Source: JBGSKV01 sp041740975 (GTDB lineage: Bacteria > Bdellovibrionota_B > Oligoflexia > Oligoflexales > JALZUQ01). From it: a stretch of DNA of 64,000 nucleotides. Below, piece by piece: positions 35,166-44,103 of the stretch (position 1 is the first letter of the stretch; every line of letters begins with the position of its first letter). The notes under the pieces were generated by a model. That model worked only from the letters and a program-made list of their open reading frames with translations. It did no database searches and was not told the DNA's origin. Position numbers and translations under genes: made by a program. The stretch spans positions 1 to 64,000 of the forward strand of contig JBGSKV010000083.1 of NCBI GenBank assembly GCA_041740975.1, in the 5' to 3' direction.

Positions 35166-35486
35166 ATGAATGATCTGAATGTAAAAAAAATTAATGAAAT
35201 CATCGATAATAATCCAACCGTGTTGGGGCTTGTGGAAGATGTCGGCAGTCTAAAAAAAGATATGGCAGAACTAAAAGAAGAAATGCATTTCCAGGGAATT
35301 AAGCGCGAATCGCTTGAATCAAAAGTTGAAATGATTGTCGAAGCCATTATTCCTATGCAGAAAGACATGGCTGAAATAAAGATAGTTATGCATGAACTTA
35401 GAGAGGATATTCGTCCCCGAGTGAAATCTCTTGAATATGTTGTAAAAAAAAATGTCACAGACAAAGATCTGCATAAATCGAAATGA
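35166..35486 (+). CDS. small coiled-coil protein, relative of the one at 25307
   Basis: 106 residues from the ATG at 35166; GAGGAA five bases upstream decides this start. It is highly charged with heptads rich in Met, Leu, Glu and Lys (VGSLKKDMAELKEEMHF, MQKDMAEIKIVMHELREDI). Start and end segments resemble the 25307-25651 protein. As there, the gene borders a patch of interspersed repeats (35503-35615). I recognise no named family; small coiled-coil proteins of this plan occur in prophages and accessory regions. Confidence 0.6.
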   Translation: MNDLNVKKINEIIDNNPTVLGLVEDVGSLKKDMAELKEEMHFQGIKRESLESKVEMIVEAIIPMQKDMAEIKIVMHELREDIRPRVKSLEYVVKKNVTDKDLHKSK

Positions 35487-35502
35487 TTTAATTAAAAACT
35501 AG

Positions 35503-35615
35503 GAGATCCTTCGGCTTCGCCTCTGGATGACGAAAAATTCGCTCAGGATGACGGAACGGGAGATCCTTCCCCCACACTACGCTCTGGGTCTGGATGACGA
35601 TAAGATGACGGAATA
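35503..35615. repeat. degenerate interspersed palindromic repeats
   Basis: Contains GAGATCCTTCGGCTTCGCCT followed by CTGGATGACG, then CGCTCAGGATGACGG, then a second GAGATCCTTC with CTACGCTCTGGGTCTGGATG, ending GATGACGG. These are degenerate, mostly inverted members of the family at 26097-26345. Confidence 0.75.
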
Positions 35616-35909
35616 TTAGTGCGCGACTTTTTTGAGTTTCTTAAACTGAGGATCAGCGGCGATTTCGACGCGATTGTTGATTTGTTTAATGATGCTTTCG
35701 AGGTTGATAGCGTCGTCGAAATCTTCTTTCGACAGCAGGCCTTTTTCATCGAGAACTTCTTTGAGACCTAACATCGAGCGCAAGAAGTCATCTTGAAAAT
35801 GTGTCATCTCGCTAATTTTTTGTCTGAGATGGAATAACTCGGTACCGAGATCGAGGATGCCTCGTTCGATAAGGTCGAGTTTTTCTGCCCAATCTTCCTT
35901 CTTACTCAT
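35616..35909 (-). CDS. small cytoplasmic protein, unknown
   Basis: 97 residues from the ATG at 35909 (AGGAAAC upstream; an in-frame ATG 39 bases earlier lacks a binding site). Highly charged and helical (MSKKEDWAEKLDLIERGILD, HLRQKISEMTHFQDD, LSKEDFDDAINLESIIKQ). It may be a small regulator or chaperone-like protein. No family recognised. The 3' end abuts the repeat patch. Confidence 0.65.
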   Translation of the reverse strand: MSKKEDWAEKLDLIERGILDLGTELFHLRQKISEMTHFQDDFLRSMLGLKEVLDEKGLLSKEDFDDAINLESIIKQINNRVEIAADPQFKKLKKVAH

Positions 35910-36211
35910 GAAAGCTTGTTTCCTGTTTGAGTGATTCAGCTTACACATGAGCTATCGGTCTAATCTTTCTGGTTTTAACCGGCTTTTTATAACATGCTGA
36001 TTTCGTTGATCTCTTGGATAATATGAAGTCATTTCAGGTATTTGTGTCATTTAGGCGACGCACGGCTACGGGCTATTTTCGAAGCTAAAATCGCGATAAG
36101 ATAGATAAATAAATTCCACTGGAATTAATCTGTCAATATTCCGATAGGTCAATGTACCCATCGGATGTCAATTTTGATTTTGTTTATGATCAAGAACACG
36201 GAGTCAGTCTT

Positions 36212-36841
36212 TTGAGAATTTCACACGCCGCAAAAATTAGTCTCATCATTCTCGCAGGCTTTTCAGCCTGTAAAAAGCAAATGCCCATAGATGAGCGAAC
36301 AGCAGCTTCTGGTTTGACTGAGAACGTTTACCCGACGCCAACGCCGACTCCGATCGTTGATCCCAATCCGACACCCGTCGTACCCGTTGATCCACTTCCT
36401 ACGGATCCAACTAATCCAACGACTCCAACTCCAACCACTGTTGCACAGTTGGCAGCCGACATGAAGCTTTGCAACGATAAAGGACTAGTCTATTTGATGC
36501 GAACGACTACGGGAAATTGCCTACCGGAAGTCAAATTGTCTCCAGTGTGTACCTATGATTTCGTCAAAGCCGGAATGTTAGTCCTTGGGTTTACGGAAGC
36601 TCAGTACACAGAAGTCAAAAAAGCTTTAGACGATGGTCCCGTTAAAGGCGGCGCGGTACTCGATCAGTGCGGTTTAATCGGTGAATCAGGATTGTTGGTC
36701 ACGCATGCGATTTATCAACCGGGAACCAAAATTGTATTGGGCCATTATCGTAATATCTTTTGTGCAGACAAGACCGGAACCAAACCAGGTGTCGCAGAAT
36801 GCAACCGCTTGTCGACAGAGTTTTTTTCAACTTCTAATTAA
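36212..36841 (+). CDS. lipoprotein with proline-rich linker
   Basis: About 209 residues from a TTG at 36212 with GGAG eight bases upstream; an ATG at 36152 would place the signal peptide internally. Lipoprotein signal ...LIILAGFSAC (Cys at about 20). A 35-residue Pro/Thr linker (PTPTPTPIVDPNPTPVVP) leads to a compact domain of about 130 residues with six Cys (LCNDKG, NCLPE, VCTYDF, QCGLIG, FCADK, ECNR). The Cys count implies disulphides. No family recognised. The last 4 bases overlap the convergent ndh. Confidence 0.65.
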   Translation: MRISHAAKISLIILAGFSACKKQMPIDERTAASGLTENVYPTPTPTPIVDPNPTPVVPVDPLPTDPTNPTTPTPTTVAQLAADMKLCNDKGLVYLMRTTTGNCLPEVKLSPVCTYDFVKAGMLVLGFTEAQYTEVKKALDDGPVKGGAVLDQCGLIGESGLLVTHAIYQPGTKIVLGHYRNIFCADKTGTKPGVAECNRLSTEFFSTSN

Positions 36842-38121
36842 CTATCACTGCTATGTTTGCGGCGAAAACGGTCGGTGCCACCTGTGATCAGGCGTGTGCC
36901 GCGTTGAAACGTAAAGTATGCCCACGCCCACTGCATCAAAACAAAGATTCTGTTGCGAAAGCCAATGAGATACGCGATGTGCACAAGTAACCAAGTCCAC
37001 CAGGCAGGGTATCCACTTAAGTGAATCGAGTTGATGTCCGCTACGGCCGAAGCTCGCCCGATCGTCGCCAGATTGCCTTTATTGACATAGTAAAACGCTT
37101 TGGTGGGTTCTGATTTCATTTGGCGCAGAATATTTTGTGCGGCGTGACGGCCCTGCTGCATGGCGGCGGGTGCGACTCCCGGAACAAGTTGTTTTTTCTC
37201 ATCTTCCACGTGCGCCAAATCCCCTACGACATAAATATGGGAGTGACCCGGCAAGGTGAGATCGGGGTTGACGACCACTCGTCCGGACGAGTCGAATTCG
37301 GCTGGCAGGAACTTACCAACGGATGACGCTTGCACTCCGGCTGCCCATATCACCGTTGCGGCCGGAATTTTTTCGGAACCAACCGTGACCCCATCTTGAT
37401 TGATGTGACTAACAAAAGATTTTGTTCGGACTTCGACGCCCAAACGCTCCAAAGATGTCTGGGCTTTGGCCGATAAACTTGGGGGAAAGCTTTGTAGGAT
37501 GCGGTCTCCGCCTTCGACCAAAATCACCTGCGCGCTGCGTGGGTTTATCCGGCGAAAGTCGCGCTTCAGAGCAAATCTTGCCAGCTCTGCGATCGATCCG
37601 GCCATTTCCACACCGGTCGGCCCGCCGCCCACAATCACAAAGTTAAGAAGGGCTTTGAGGCGCTCAGGGTCACCTTCCACTTCGGCTTCTTCAAACGCCA
37701 AGAGGATGCGTCGGCGAATTTCCGTCGCGTCGTCAATGGACTTCAGTCCTGGCGCAAACAAACTCCATTCGTCGTGACCAAAGTAATTGTGATGAGCACC
37801 GGTCGCAACGATCAAATAATCGTATTCGAGTTCGGTGCGATTTTCGACTTTGACGAGTTGATGCTCAAGATCAATTTTGGTAACCGCTCCAAGCATGACG
37901 CGAACATTTTTTTGATAGCGAAAAATCGAACGAATCGGGTAGGCGATCTCGGCGGGAGATAGTCCAGACGTTGCCACTTGATAAAGGAGCGGTTGAAATA
38001 GATGGTGGTTAAGCCGGTCCACAATCGTCAAATCAACGCTTTTTCTGGCTAAAACCTTCGCTGCCGCAAGCCCTGCGAAGCCGGCGCCTACGATCACAAT
38101 ATGCTTTTTATCGTCTTGCAT
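36838..38121 (-). CDS. ndh: type II NADH:quinone oxidoreductase
   Basis: 427 residues from the ATG at 38121, which shares a base with the pyrB stop (TAATG). FAD-binding IVGAGFAGLAAAK at the N-terminus, second dinucleotide fold VIVGGGPTGVEMAG, and IYVVGDLAHVEDEK are present. The C-terminus has a hydrophobic stretch (PAWWTWLLVHIAYLIGF) for membrane attachment. It passes electrons from NADH to quinone without pumping protons. The third gene of the purM-pyrB-ndh unit. Confidence 0.92.
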   Translation of the reverse strand: MQDDKKHIVIVGAGFAGLAAAKVLARKSVDLTIVDRLNHHLFQPLLYQVATSGLSPAEIAYPIRSIFRYQKNVRVMLGAVTKIDLEHQLVKVENRTELEYDYLIVATGAHHNYFGHDEWSLFAPGLKSIDDATEIRRRILLAFEEAEVEGDPERLKALLNFVIVGGGPTGVEMAGSIAELARFALKRDFRRINPRSAQVILVEGGDRILQSFPPSLSAKAQTSLERLGVEVRTKSFVSHINQDGVTVGSEKIPAATVIWAAGVQASSVGKFLPAEFDSSGRVVVNPDLTLPGHSHIYVVGDLAHVEDEKKQLVPGVAPAAMQQGRHAAQNILRQMKSEPTKAFYYVNKGNLATIGRASAVADINSIHLSGYPAWWTWLLVHIAYLIGFRNRIFVLMQWAWAYFTFQRGTRLITGGTDRFRRKHSSDS

Positions 38122-39071
38122 TAATTTATTTCGACGCCAAAAATTTTCAAAAGCAACGCACATCTAATCCACAAACCGTTCTTTTCCTGTTCCCAGTACA
38201 AAGCTCGTTCGTCATGATCAACGTCTGGCAAGATTTCTTCGCGGCGCGGAAGTGGGTGCAAGATGCTGGCGTCTTTCTTCATAGTTGCCAAATGACGGTT
38301 CATAAGTTGAAACGCCGCCTGGCTATCACCACCCCATTCGTTCTGCATGCGTGTCATATACAAAACATCAGCACTCTGGAGCGCGGATTCAAAATCACTA
38401 GTTTCGTGACAGCTTGTACTTTCGGGCACAAACTCTCGGCGAAATTTTGGATCGAGTCGGTAAGCGCTCGTCGAGACAAGCTGCAAACTGACTTCAGGTT
38501 CATATTGCATCAAAATCTTAATAAATGCTTTTGCCGCTCGGCCCCTCGCCAAATCCCCAACAACCGTAACGGTTTTGCCTTTCAGATCACCTTTATAGTG
38601 GCGGATCAGCGTATAAACATCCAAAAGTGCCTGAGTCGGATGATCTCTATCGCCGTTGCCGGCATTGACGAGTCTAGTGGAAAGATCAAACGCTTCCACA
38701 ACATGTAAAGCTTTATTGATGGCTTCGTTTTGACTGTGGCGAATCACGCAAAGATCGACGTAGTTTGCAAAGGTGTGAATGGTGTCTTCGATCGACTCAC
38801 CCTTAGCTTGAGAGCTTGCGGTATTGTCGCGGCAATCCGTCACGCTCATTCCCAAAATATGACAAGCGTTGGCAAAGGAGAAAAAAGTACGCGTCGAAGG
38901 TTGTTCAAAAAATAAAATGGCTCGTTTATCACTGAGCATGCTTTTTAATTGCAGTCGGCCATCTCTGGATTCATTAAGCTCGCGAAGTTCATCAGCTTTC
39001 TCGGCGAGTATATTGATAAGGTCTTTGTGAAGCTGATCGGTCTGAATCAAATGAACGAGAGAATTTGGCAT
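38121..39071 (-). CDS. pyrB: aspartate carbamoyltransferase catalytic chain
   Basis: 316 residues. The carbamoyl phosphate motif STRT (59-62, in FFEQPSTRTFFSF), GDRDHPTQALLD and HPLPR near residue 274 identify the family, and the surroundings favour aspartate rather than ornithine carbamoyltransferase. It makes N-carbamoyl-aspartate in the pyrimidine pathway. No pyrI regulatory chain is adjacent. It follows purM by 26 bases. Confidence 0.92.
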   Translation of the reverse strand: MPNSLVHLIQTDQLHKDLINILAEKADELRELNESRDGRLQLKSMLSDKRAILFFEQPSTRTFFSFANACHILGMSVTDCRDNTASSQAKGESIEDTIHTFANYVDLCVIRHSQNEAINKALHVVEAFDLSTRLVNAGNGDRDHPTQALLDVYTLIRHYKGDLKGKTVTVVGDLARGRAAKAFIKILMQYEPEVSLQLVSTSAYRLDPKFRREFVPESTSCHETSDFESALQSADVLYMTRMQNEWGGDSQAAFQLMNRHLATMKKDASILHPLPRREEILPDVDHDERALYWEQEKNGLWIRCALLLKIFGVEIN

Positions 39072-39097
39072 CGATAACCTTACGTGTTTATGTGTTT

Positions 39098-40132
39098 TTA
39101 GACATATTTCACCAGTGCTTTGGCAGCCGGGTTGTTTAGATTCGTGATCTTGCCAATCTCATGAACCTGCAAATCTGCACTGCGGCAAGCTTGCATAAAT
39201 GCGGCGCTCGTGTCGCTGGAAACAACTGCCGTCATACCGACACCTAAGTTGAGGACATGTTCGACATCAAACAAACTAGGTGCGTGTTGGAAGATAAACT
39301 CCTTCATCCAATCAGGAGTCGGAAGATTTCTGGTGAGTTCAGCAGCGGTGCCGTCCGGTAAAACGCGGCAAAGGTTGCCGGAAATACCACCGCCCGTAAT
39401 ATTGGCAAGGGCATTGAGCCCTAAAGCTTTCGCATTGGGAAAAATATCCACCAACTCAGAGTAAATTTTTGTGGGTTGAAGTAGTCGATCTAAAAGAAGT
39501 TGAGTGGGTTTGGTTTCTTTGAGCCATTGACGGATCAAAGAAAAACCGTTCGAGTGAAATCCTTCACTGCATATCGCAATGACTTTGTCGCCGATTTGAA
39601 CGTTATGAGCGCCCAATACGCTTTCTTCATCCACAACGCCAACGACAAAACCGGCCAAATCAAAGTGATTCAAACTATAAAGTCCCGGCATTTCGGCGGT
39701 CTCGCCACCAAGGAGCGGAGTTTTGCAAGTCTTCAAGCCCTCTTTGATACTGGTGAGGACTTTCTTGAACTGTGGCTCACTGAGCTGGCCAGTTGCAAAA
39801 TAATCTAAAAAGAAAAGCGGCAAGGCCCCAATGGTATAAAGGTCGTTGACACACATCGCCACAAGATCGATACCGAGCCCGTCGACTTTGTCGTGTTCCA
39901 GTCCCAGTAATATTTTTGTTCCAACTCCGTCTGTGCTGCTGACAAGTACGGGGGATTTAAAGTTTTTGAAGTCTGGTTTAAATAGTCCTGCAAAGTTGCC
40001 TAGTCCAGCCAGCGGTTTGCCAATCCCTAGATTAGCGGAGTCACCGGATTCCGAGAGCCAGCTCGCAAGTTTTTCGCCGGCTTCGATGTTGACGCCTGCT
40101 GCTTTATAAAGATCATTTGGAGTTCGTGACAT
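39098..40132 (-). CDS. purM: phosphoribosylformylglycinamidine cyclo-ligase PurM
   Basis: 344 residues from the ATG at 40132 (GGGGTGA upstream; the frame extends 54 bases further without a good start). The PurM signature is present: YKAAGVNIEAGEK, VSSTDGVGTKILLGLE, DLVAMCVNDL, GGETAEMPGLY and ANITGGGISGNL. It makes aminoimidazole ribotide in purine synthesis. It is first of three minus-strand genes, divergent from mutM with about 87 bases between starts. Confidence 0.95.
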   Translation of the reverse strand: MSRTPNDLYKAAGVNIEAGEKLASWLSESGDSANLGIGKPLAGLGNFAGLFKPDFKNFKSPVLVSSTDGVGTKILLGLEHDKVDGLGIDLVAMCVNDLYTIGALPLFFLDYFATGQLSEPQFKKVLTSIKEGLKTCKTPLLGGETAEMPGLYSLNHFDLAGFVVGVVDEESVLGAHNVQIGDKVIAICSEGFHSNGFSLIRQWLKETKPTQLLLDRLLQPTKIYSELVDIFPNAKALGLNALANITGGGISGNLCRVLPDGTAAELTRNLPTPDWMKEFIFQHAPSLFDVEHVLNLGVGMTAVVSSDTSAAFMQACRSADLQVHEIGKITNLNNPAAKALVKYV

Positions 40133-40219
40133 TGTCACCCCGAGGTTGGTTAAGTCAAAGTATAGAAGACAAGCGTAAAAATCCATAGTATTTTCGGCCG
40201 ACCTTAAGGAGAATGCTTC

Positions 40220-41053
40220 TTGCCTGAATTACCTGAAGTGGAATGCCTAACTCGTGCCCTGCGCAGCCAGATTCTTGGTGGCCAGGTGACCGAGATAAAA
40301 TTCCTGCGCCGTGACCTGCGTGATCCTATACCCATAAAAGCGTTGGGTTCCGTGCTGCGAGGTCAGAAAATTGCCGAAGTTTATCGCCGCAGCAAATACA
40401 TAATTCTGCGAACGGAAGTTGGCAACGGCATTATTCATTTGGGGATGACCGGCAATATTCTCGAAAAACCCTCAGTTCGGCCAGAAGTTGATCACACGCA
40501 TGTCGTATTTTCCGTAAAAAAGAAAACTGGAAAAACAATATTTTTGCATTACGTCGATCCGCGACGATTTGGCCGAATCGATTGTTCGACAGAGGGTGAA
40601 ATTTCCGAGCATAAATACTTTCGCGATCTTGGCCCCGAGCCTTTAGATATACGTGATTTGGGAAGGCATCTTTTTGAGCGAAGTCGCAAGCGCAGCACTC
40701 CCATCAAGAATTTCCTCATGGATGCAAAGAACGTTGTGGGTGTGGGAAATATTTATGCTAGTGAAGCACTTTTTCGCTCCGGCATTCGGCCGACTAAAAG
40801 CGCTACCGATATAGATGCGCACGAATACAGTCGGCTTGCCAAACACGTTCGCAAAACTCTTCGCGACGCTATCAAAGCCGGAGGAACTTCTTTTCGTGAC
40901 TATAAGTCACTAGCGGGGGAACAGGGTTATTTTCGGATTTCCTTGGATGTTTACGACCGAAAAAATGAGCCCTGCAATAAGTGTAAGAGTCCTATCGTCC
41001 ATCTTGTACAAGCTGGGCGGTCGAGCTACTTCTGCTCGCGGTGCCAGCCGTAA
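40220..41053 (+). CDS. mutM: formamidopyrimidine-DNA glycosylase MutM/Fpg
   Basis: 277 residues. The start is TTG (40220), fixed by AAGGAGA upstream and by the invariant N-terminus PELPEVE, in which Pro is the catalytic nucleophile after Met removal and the following Glu is also catalytic. MDAKNVVGVGNIYASEALF and a C-terminal zinc finger (CNKCKSP...YFCSRCQP) are present. It excises 8-oxoguanine and other oxidised purines. It is monocistronic, 16 bases before the convergent glycosyltransferase gene. Confidence 0.95.
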   Translation: MPELPEVECLTRALRSQILGGQVTEIKFLRRDLRDPIPIKALGSVLRGQKIAEVYRRSKYIILRTEVGNGIIHLGMTGNILEKPSVRPEVDHTHVVFSVKKKTGKTIFLHYVDPRRFGRIDCSTEGEISEHKYFRDLGPEPLDIRDLGRHLFERSRKRSTPIKNFLMDAKNVVGVGNIYASEALFRSGIRPTKSATDIDAHEYSRLAKHVRKTLRDAIKAGGTSFRDYKSLAGEQGYFRISLDVYDRKNEPCNKCKSPIVHLVQAGRSSYFCSRCQP

Positions 41054-41069
41054 GCGAATCTAAAAAATA

Positions 41070-41915
41070 TTATAGTTCCCTCGGCATTTGTCTATGGATT
41101 AATTTATTCAAATCGAGCTTCTGATTTCGCTTTGCAAATCCCGATTCGAGAATCTTAGATTTTTTGGCAATTTCTTTTTGAGTCGCTTCAAATTGGTGTA
41201 GATTGAGTTTTCCAGATGCAGCTATTTCTTTCATGGCTTTTAGGCGCCAGGCATCCATTGCCGAATATTTTTGCGAAAGCTGATCCTCGTGACCGCCATA
41301 TTTTTCAATGACGTCTTCCGCGACAAATCCTACTTCTTCTTGGGAGGTGATGCGAAGCCATATTTCATAATCTTCACAAACGACATAATCCTCGCGAAAA
41401 CTGCCTAATTCGTCAATTAAATCGGCTCGCATCATGACTGCGGATGGGCTTATCAAGCAGCGCTCCAAACACTTCTCATAAATGAATCCACCGGACTTTT
41501 GATGATATTTTTTTTGATTAAGAAACTTGCCGCTGCGGTACCAACGCTCATTTCCATGCACGATACGAATATGTTTGTGGTTTTCAATCAATGCAAGCTG
41601 AAGCGAATTTTTCTGCGGAAGCCAGGCATCGTCAGAATCTAAAAACGCTAACCAAGAATAGTCACCCAAACGTTTCGCCAAAGCAATCCCTGCGTTTCTC
41701 GCTGAGCTCACGCCACCGTTTATCTTTTTTTCGTAGTGAATAGAAATGGGACTGTTTATGGAGAGGTCTCGCACCATGGACTCAGTATCGTCCGTTGAGC
41801 CATCATCCACAACGATGAGAAGTTTGACGGGAGTTTTCTGTTTCCATACAGAAGTGATCGCGCGGCGCAAGGACCAGGCTCGGTTATAGGTAGGAATGAT
41901 AGCGCAAACGTCTAT
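41070..41915 (-). CDS. family 2 glycosyltransferase, apparent ATA start
   Basis: The reading frame carries the GT2 hallmarks VCAIIPTYNRAWSL, VVDDGSTDDTE, FLDSDDAW and CEDYEIWLR. The conserved N-terminal strand lies upstream of the first TTG (41870), and between it and an in-frame TGA there is no ATG, GTG or TTG. The best placed codon is ATA at 41915: GAGGAA lies about 8 bases upstream, and it overlaps the TAG of the preceding gene by 4 nt, as ATGA overlaps do. If translated from ATA the protein has 281 residues. Alternatives are another non-standard start, or a truncated protein from 41870 lacking part of the nucleotide-binding fold. Confidence 0.75.
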   Translation of the reverse strand: MDVCAIIPTYNRAWSLRRAITSVWKQKTPVKLLIVVDDGSTDDTESMVRDLSINSPISIHYEKKINGGVSSARNAGIALAKRLGDYSWLAFLDSDDAWLPQKNSLQLALIENHKHIRIVHGNERWYRSGKFLNQKKYHQKSGGFIYEKCLERCLISPSAVMMRADLIDELGSFREDYVVCEDYEIWLRITSQEEVGFVAEDVIEKYGGHEDQLSQKYSAMDAWRLKAMKEIAASGKLNLHQFEATQKEIAKKSKILESGFAKRNQKLDLNKLIHRQMPREL

Positions 41916-42868
41916 TTTGCCTGTTCCTCTTTGATTATCTTGTTGGCTTCATCGAGAACGGACTGGGGAGGTAAGTTCTCTAGCGCCTGAATCGTTGTCT
42001 GAAGTTGCTCAACTGAGCGCACCCCACAAAGTGCGGTACTCGCTTCTGGATGTTGCAATACTCCTCCTAGGGCCAGACTGACCAAGGAAGTATTTTCTCT
42101 TTTGGCGAGAGCTTTCAAACGTTCCACGACCTCAAACTTCCAGTCTTTCAGTTCTTTTTTAAAGCTCTCCGACCAGGATCGCAGATCTGCTTTTTCGTAA
42201 GTTCGGTCTTGTACGACACGACCAGTCAAAATGCCTTTGTCGAAAGTCCCGTAGGCCATAAAGCCCATTTCTTCGTTGCGAACGATATCAAACAAATTCT
42301 TCACAACGCTTTGCATATAAGAATTCATATTATTTTGCAGGACATCAACTCGGTCGATTTCTAAAGCCGCGTAAATATCGCCTGAATTTGAGTTGCAAAG
42401 TCCTATGGCTTTGATCTTGCCCTGAGATTTGGCACGTGACAGAACTTCCATCGGTTTTCGAATGTCCACTTTCGAATCTGGCCAATGAATCATGTAAAGG
42501 TCGATATAGTCCGTGTTGAGGTCGCGAAGACTTTGCTCCAACATTTTTTGCGTTAGCTTTGGATTGTTGTCAACACCAAGAGTTTTGGTATGATCCCAGG
42601 TCACGCCACTTTTAGAAACGATGAACACATCATCTCGGCGCGTTTTAAATGCTCGTCCTATATTTTTCTCAGACTGACCGTAACCGTATGCCGGAGCAGT
42701 ATCGAAGAGATTGATGCCATGATCGAGTGCCGCGTGTAAAAGATTAGTGGATTCTTGATCGGAGATATCGCCGAAACCATAGCCGCCACCGGAACCACTT
42801 ACGGCTGCACCACCGAAACCTACACAGGAGACCTGAAAATCAAGTTTGCCAAATTTGCGAGTGAGCAC
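41912..42868 (-). CDS. aldo/keto reductase
   Basis: 318 residues with a GTG start. The family motifs are present: INLFDTAPAYGYGQSE (catalytic Asp and Tyr), IVSKSG, LDLYMIHWPD (catalytic His region) and IGLCNSN. It reduces a carbonyl with NAD(P)H; the substrate cannot be read from sequence. The stop overlaps the possible start of the glycosyltransferase gene by 4 nt. Confidence 0.88.
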   Translation of the reverse strand: MLTRKFGKLDFQVSCVGFGGAAVSGSGGGYGFGDISDQESTNLLHAALDHGINLFDTAPAYGYGQSEKNIGRAFKTRRDDVFIVSKSGVTWDHTKTLGVDNNPKLTQKMLEQSLRDLNTDYIDLYMIHWPDSKVDIRKPMEVLSRAKSQGKIKAIGLCNSNSGDIYAALEIDRVDVLQNNMNSYMQSVVKNLFDIVRNEEMGFMAYGTFDKGILTGRVVQDRTYEKADLRSWSESFKKELKDWKFEVVERLKALAKRENTSLVSLALGGVLQHPEASTALCGVRSVEQLQTTIQALENLPPQSVLDEANKIIKEEQAK

Positions 42869-43032
42869 AGCGTTTCCTTTGTCATTAAGAGTCCTTAAGC
42901 GGGGTCAAAAACCAAAACCTCTCATAACATACTGAAAAAACATCGTCATCACGTGCTGGCAAATGCCAGACATTTCCGGTAAAACTGGACCTTCTTCAAG
43001 CGTCTCAATCCCACATCGGAGCCAGGTCATCA

Positions 43033-44103
43033 ATGAATAGTCCGTTGCCAGCGTCCACACTCCTTGTCTTCGCCCATCGTGGGGAAGCGCAAGTTTTTGT
43101 GCGAGAGTTTGGTTTGCAAAAGTTGGCGGACGTGAATTTGCCATTCGAAGTGTTGTCGGATAGCAGCCAAAACTTTTTATTGGTTTGCATGGGTGAAGGT
43201 TTGCAGAATGCGACGGAGTGTGTCAGCGCAACTTTGGCTATTTTTGGTCAGCGGATCACCACTGTCGTCAACCTCGGCATCGCCGGAATTTTGTCGCCAG
43301 ATTTAGATGTAGGAAAAACCATTCACATTCGCACCTGCTACGCACAAAAAAATTCGAAAGATATGGAATTCAAATCGTTCTCCACTGATACCCTCAGTGC
43401 ATCGCACGATATCGTCAGTGCGAGGGACCGAGTTCTTACAACCCTTGTGGCAGAGCACCTTGGCTGCTTTGCACCTATCGTAGATCGCGAAGCCTGGGCC
43501 GTTGCTTCTGTAGCGCATCGATTTGGAAAGTCGTTTCACTGCATCAAATATTTGAGTGATCGGGCTGGTGAAGATGAAATCTGTCAAGTCGCCAAAGATC
43601 TCAGTTTGAATTTCAGTCAACAGCTTTTCCACAGTTTTCAAGAATGGCGTGGAAATCTCCAAACCCCTCTTGCAGAAGTGCTGGCGATGCCAGAAGGTTT
43701 TTATTTTACGAAAGCGCAGTCGGACATGTTTATATCTGTGTCGCAACGGCTCGCTTTAAAATGGGGACTGGGTCTTAAAGGCGTTTGGCCGAAACTTGCA
43801 GGTGAAGGTCTCGTAATCGATTTACTTGCATCTCCAATTCTTCCCAAAAAAAGAACTCATCAAATCCTTAAGTTTATGACCGCACTTCTGAATCCTTTCT
43901 ATGCGGATTTGGAAAAGAAAATTTCTGCGTATGTGGCTCCGCTTATGCAAAGTGGAATCAAAATTGAGTTTGACGATGACATGAAAGAATCGAAACTTTC
44001 TACGGTCGTAAGAAGCCCTGAAGAATTTCAGAAAGCGACTCGAGCCTTGCAATCATTTGATTATCAAGGGCTTCAGGATATCCTTGAAGGTCGGTCCGAA
44101 TGA
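43033..44103 (+). CDS. nucleoside phosphorylase/nucleosidase-like protein with extra C-terminal domain
   Basis: 356 residues. Residues 1-205 fit an MTAN/nucleoside phosphorylase fold: Glu18 in FAHRGEAQ, NLGIAGIL (80-87), Glu153 in VDREAWAV and Asp176 in KYLSDRAGED, matching the three catalytic acids of 5'-methylthioadenosine nucleosidase. The remaining 150 residues are a domain I do not recognise, with helical, basic stretches (ILPKKRTHQILKFMTALL). Its TGA overlaps the ATG of the radical SAM gene (ATGA), so the two are coupled. A role in processing a nucleoside or base for the partner enzyme is an inference. Confidence 0.72.
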   Translation: MNSPLPASTLLVFAHRGEAQVFVREFGLQKLADVNLPFEVLSDSSQNFLLVCMGEGLQNATECVSATLAIFGQRITTVVNLGIAGILSPDLDVGKTIHIRTCYAQKNSKDMEFKSFSTDTLSASHDIVSARDRVLTTLVAEHLGCFAPIVDREAWAVASVAHRFGKSFHCIKYLSDRAGEDEICQVAKDLSLNFSQQLFHSFQEWRGNLQTPLAEVLAMPEGFYFTKAQSDMFISVSQRLALKWGLGLKGVWPKLAGEGLVIDLLASPILPKKRTHQILKFMTALLNPFYADLEKKISAYVAPLMQSGIKIEFDDDMKESKLSTVVRSPEEFQKATRALQSFDYQGLQDILEGRSE

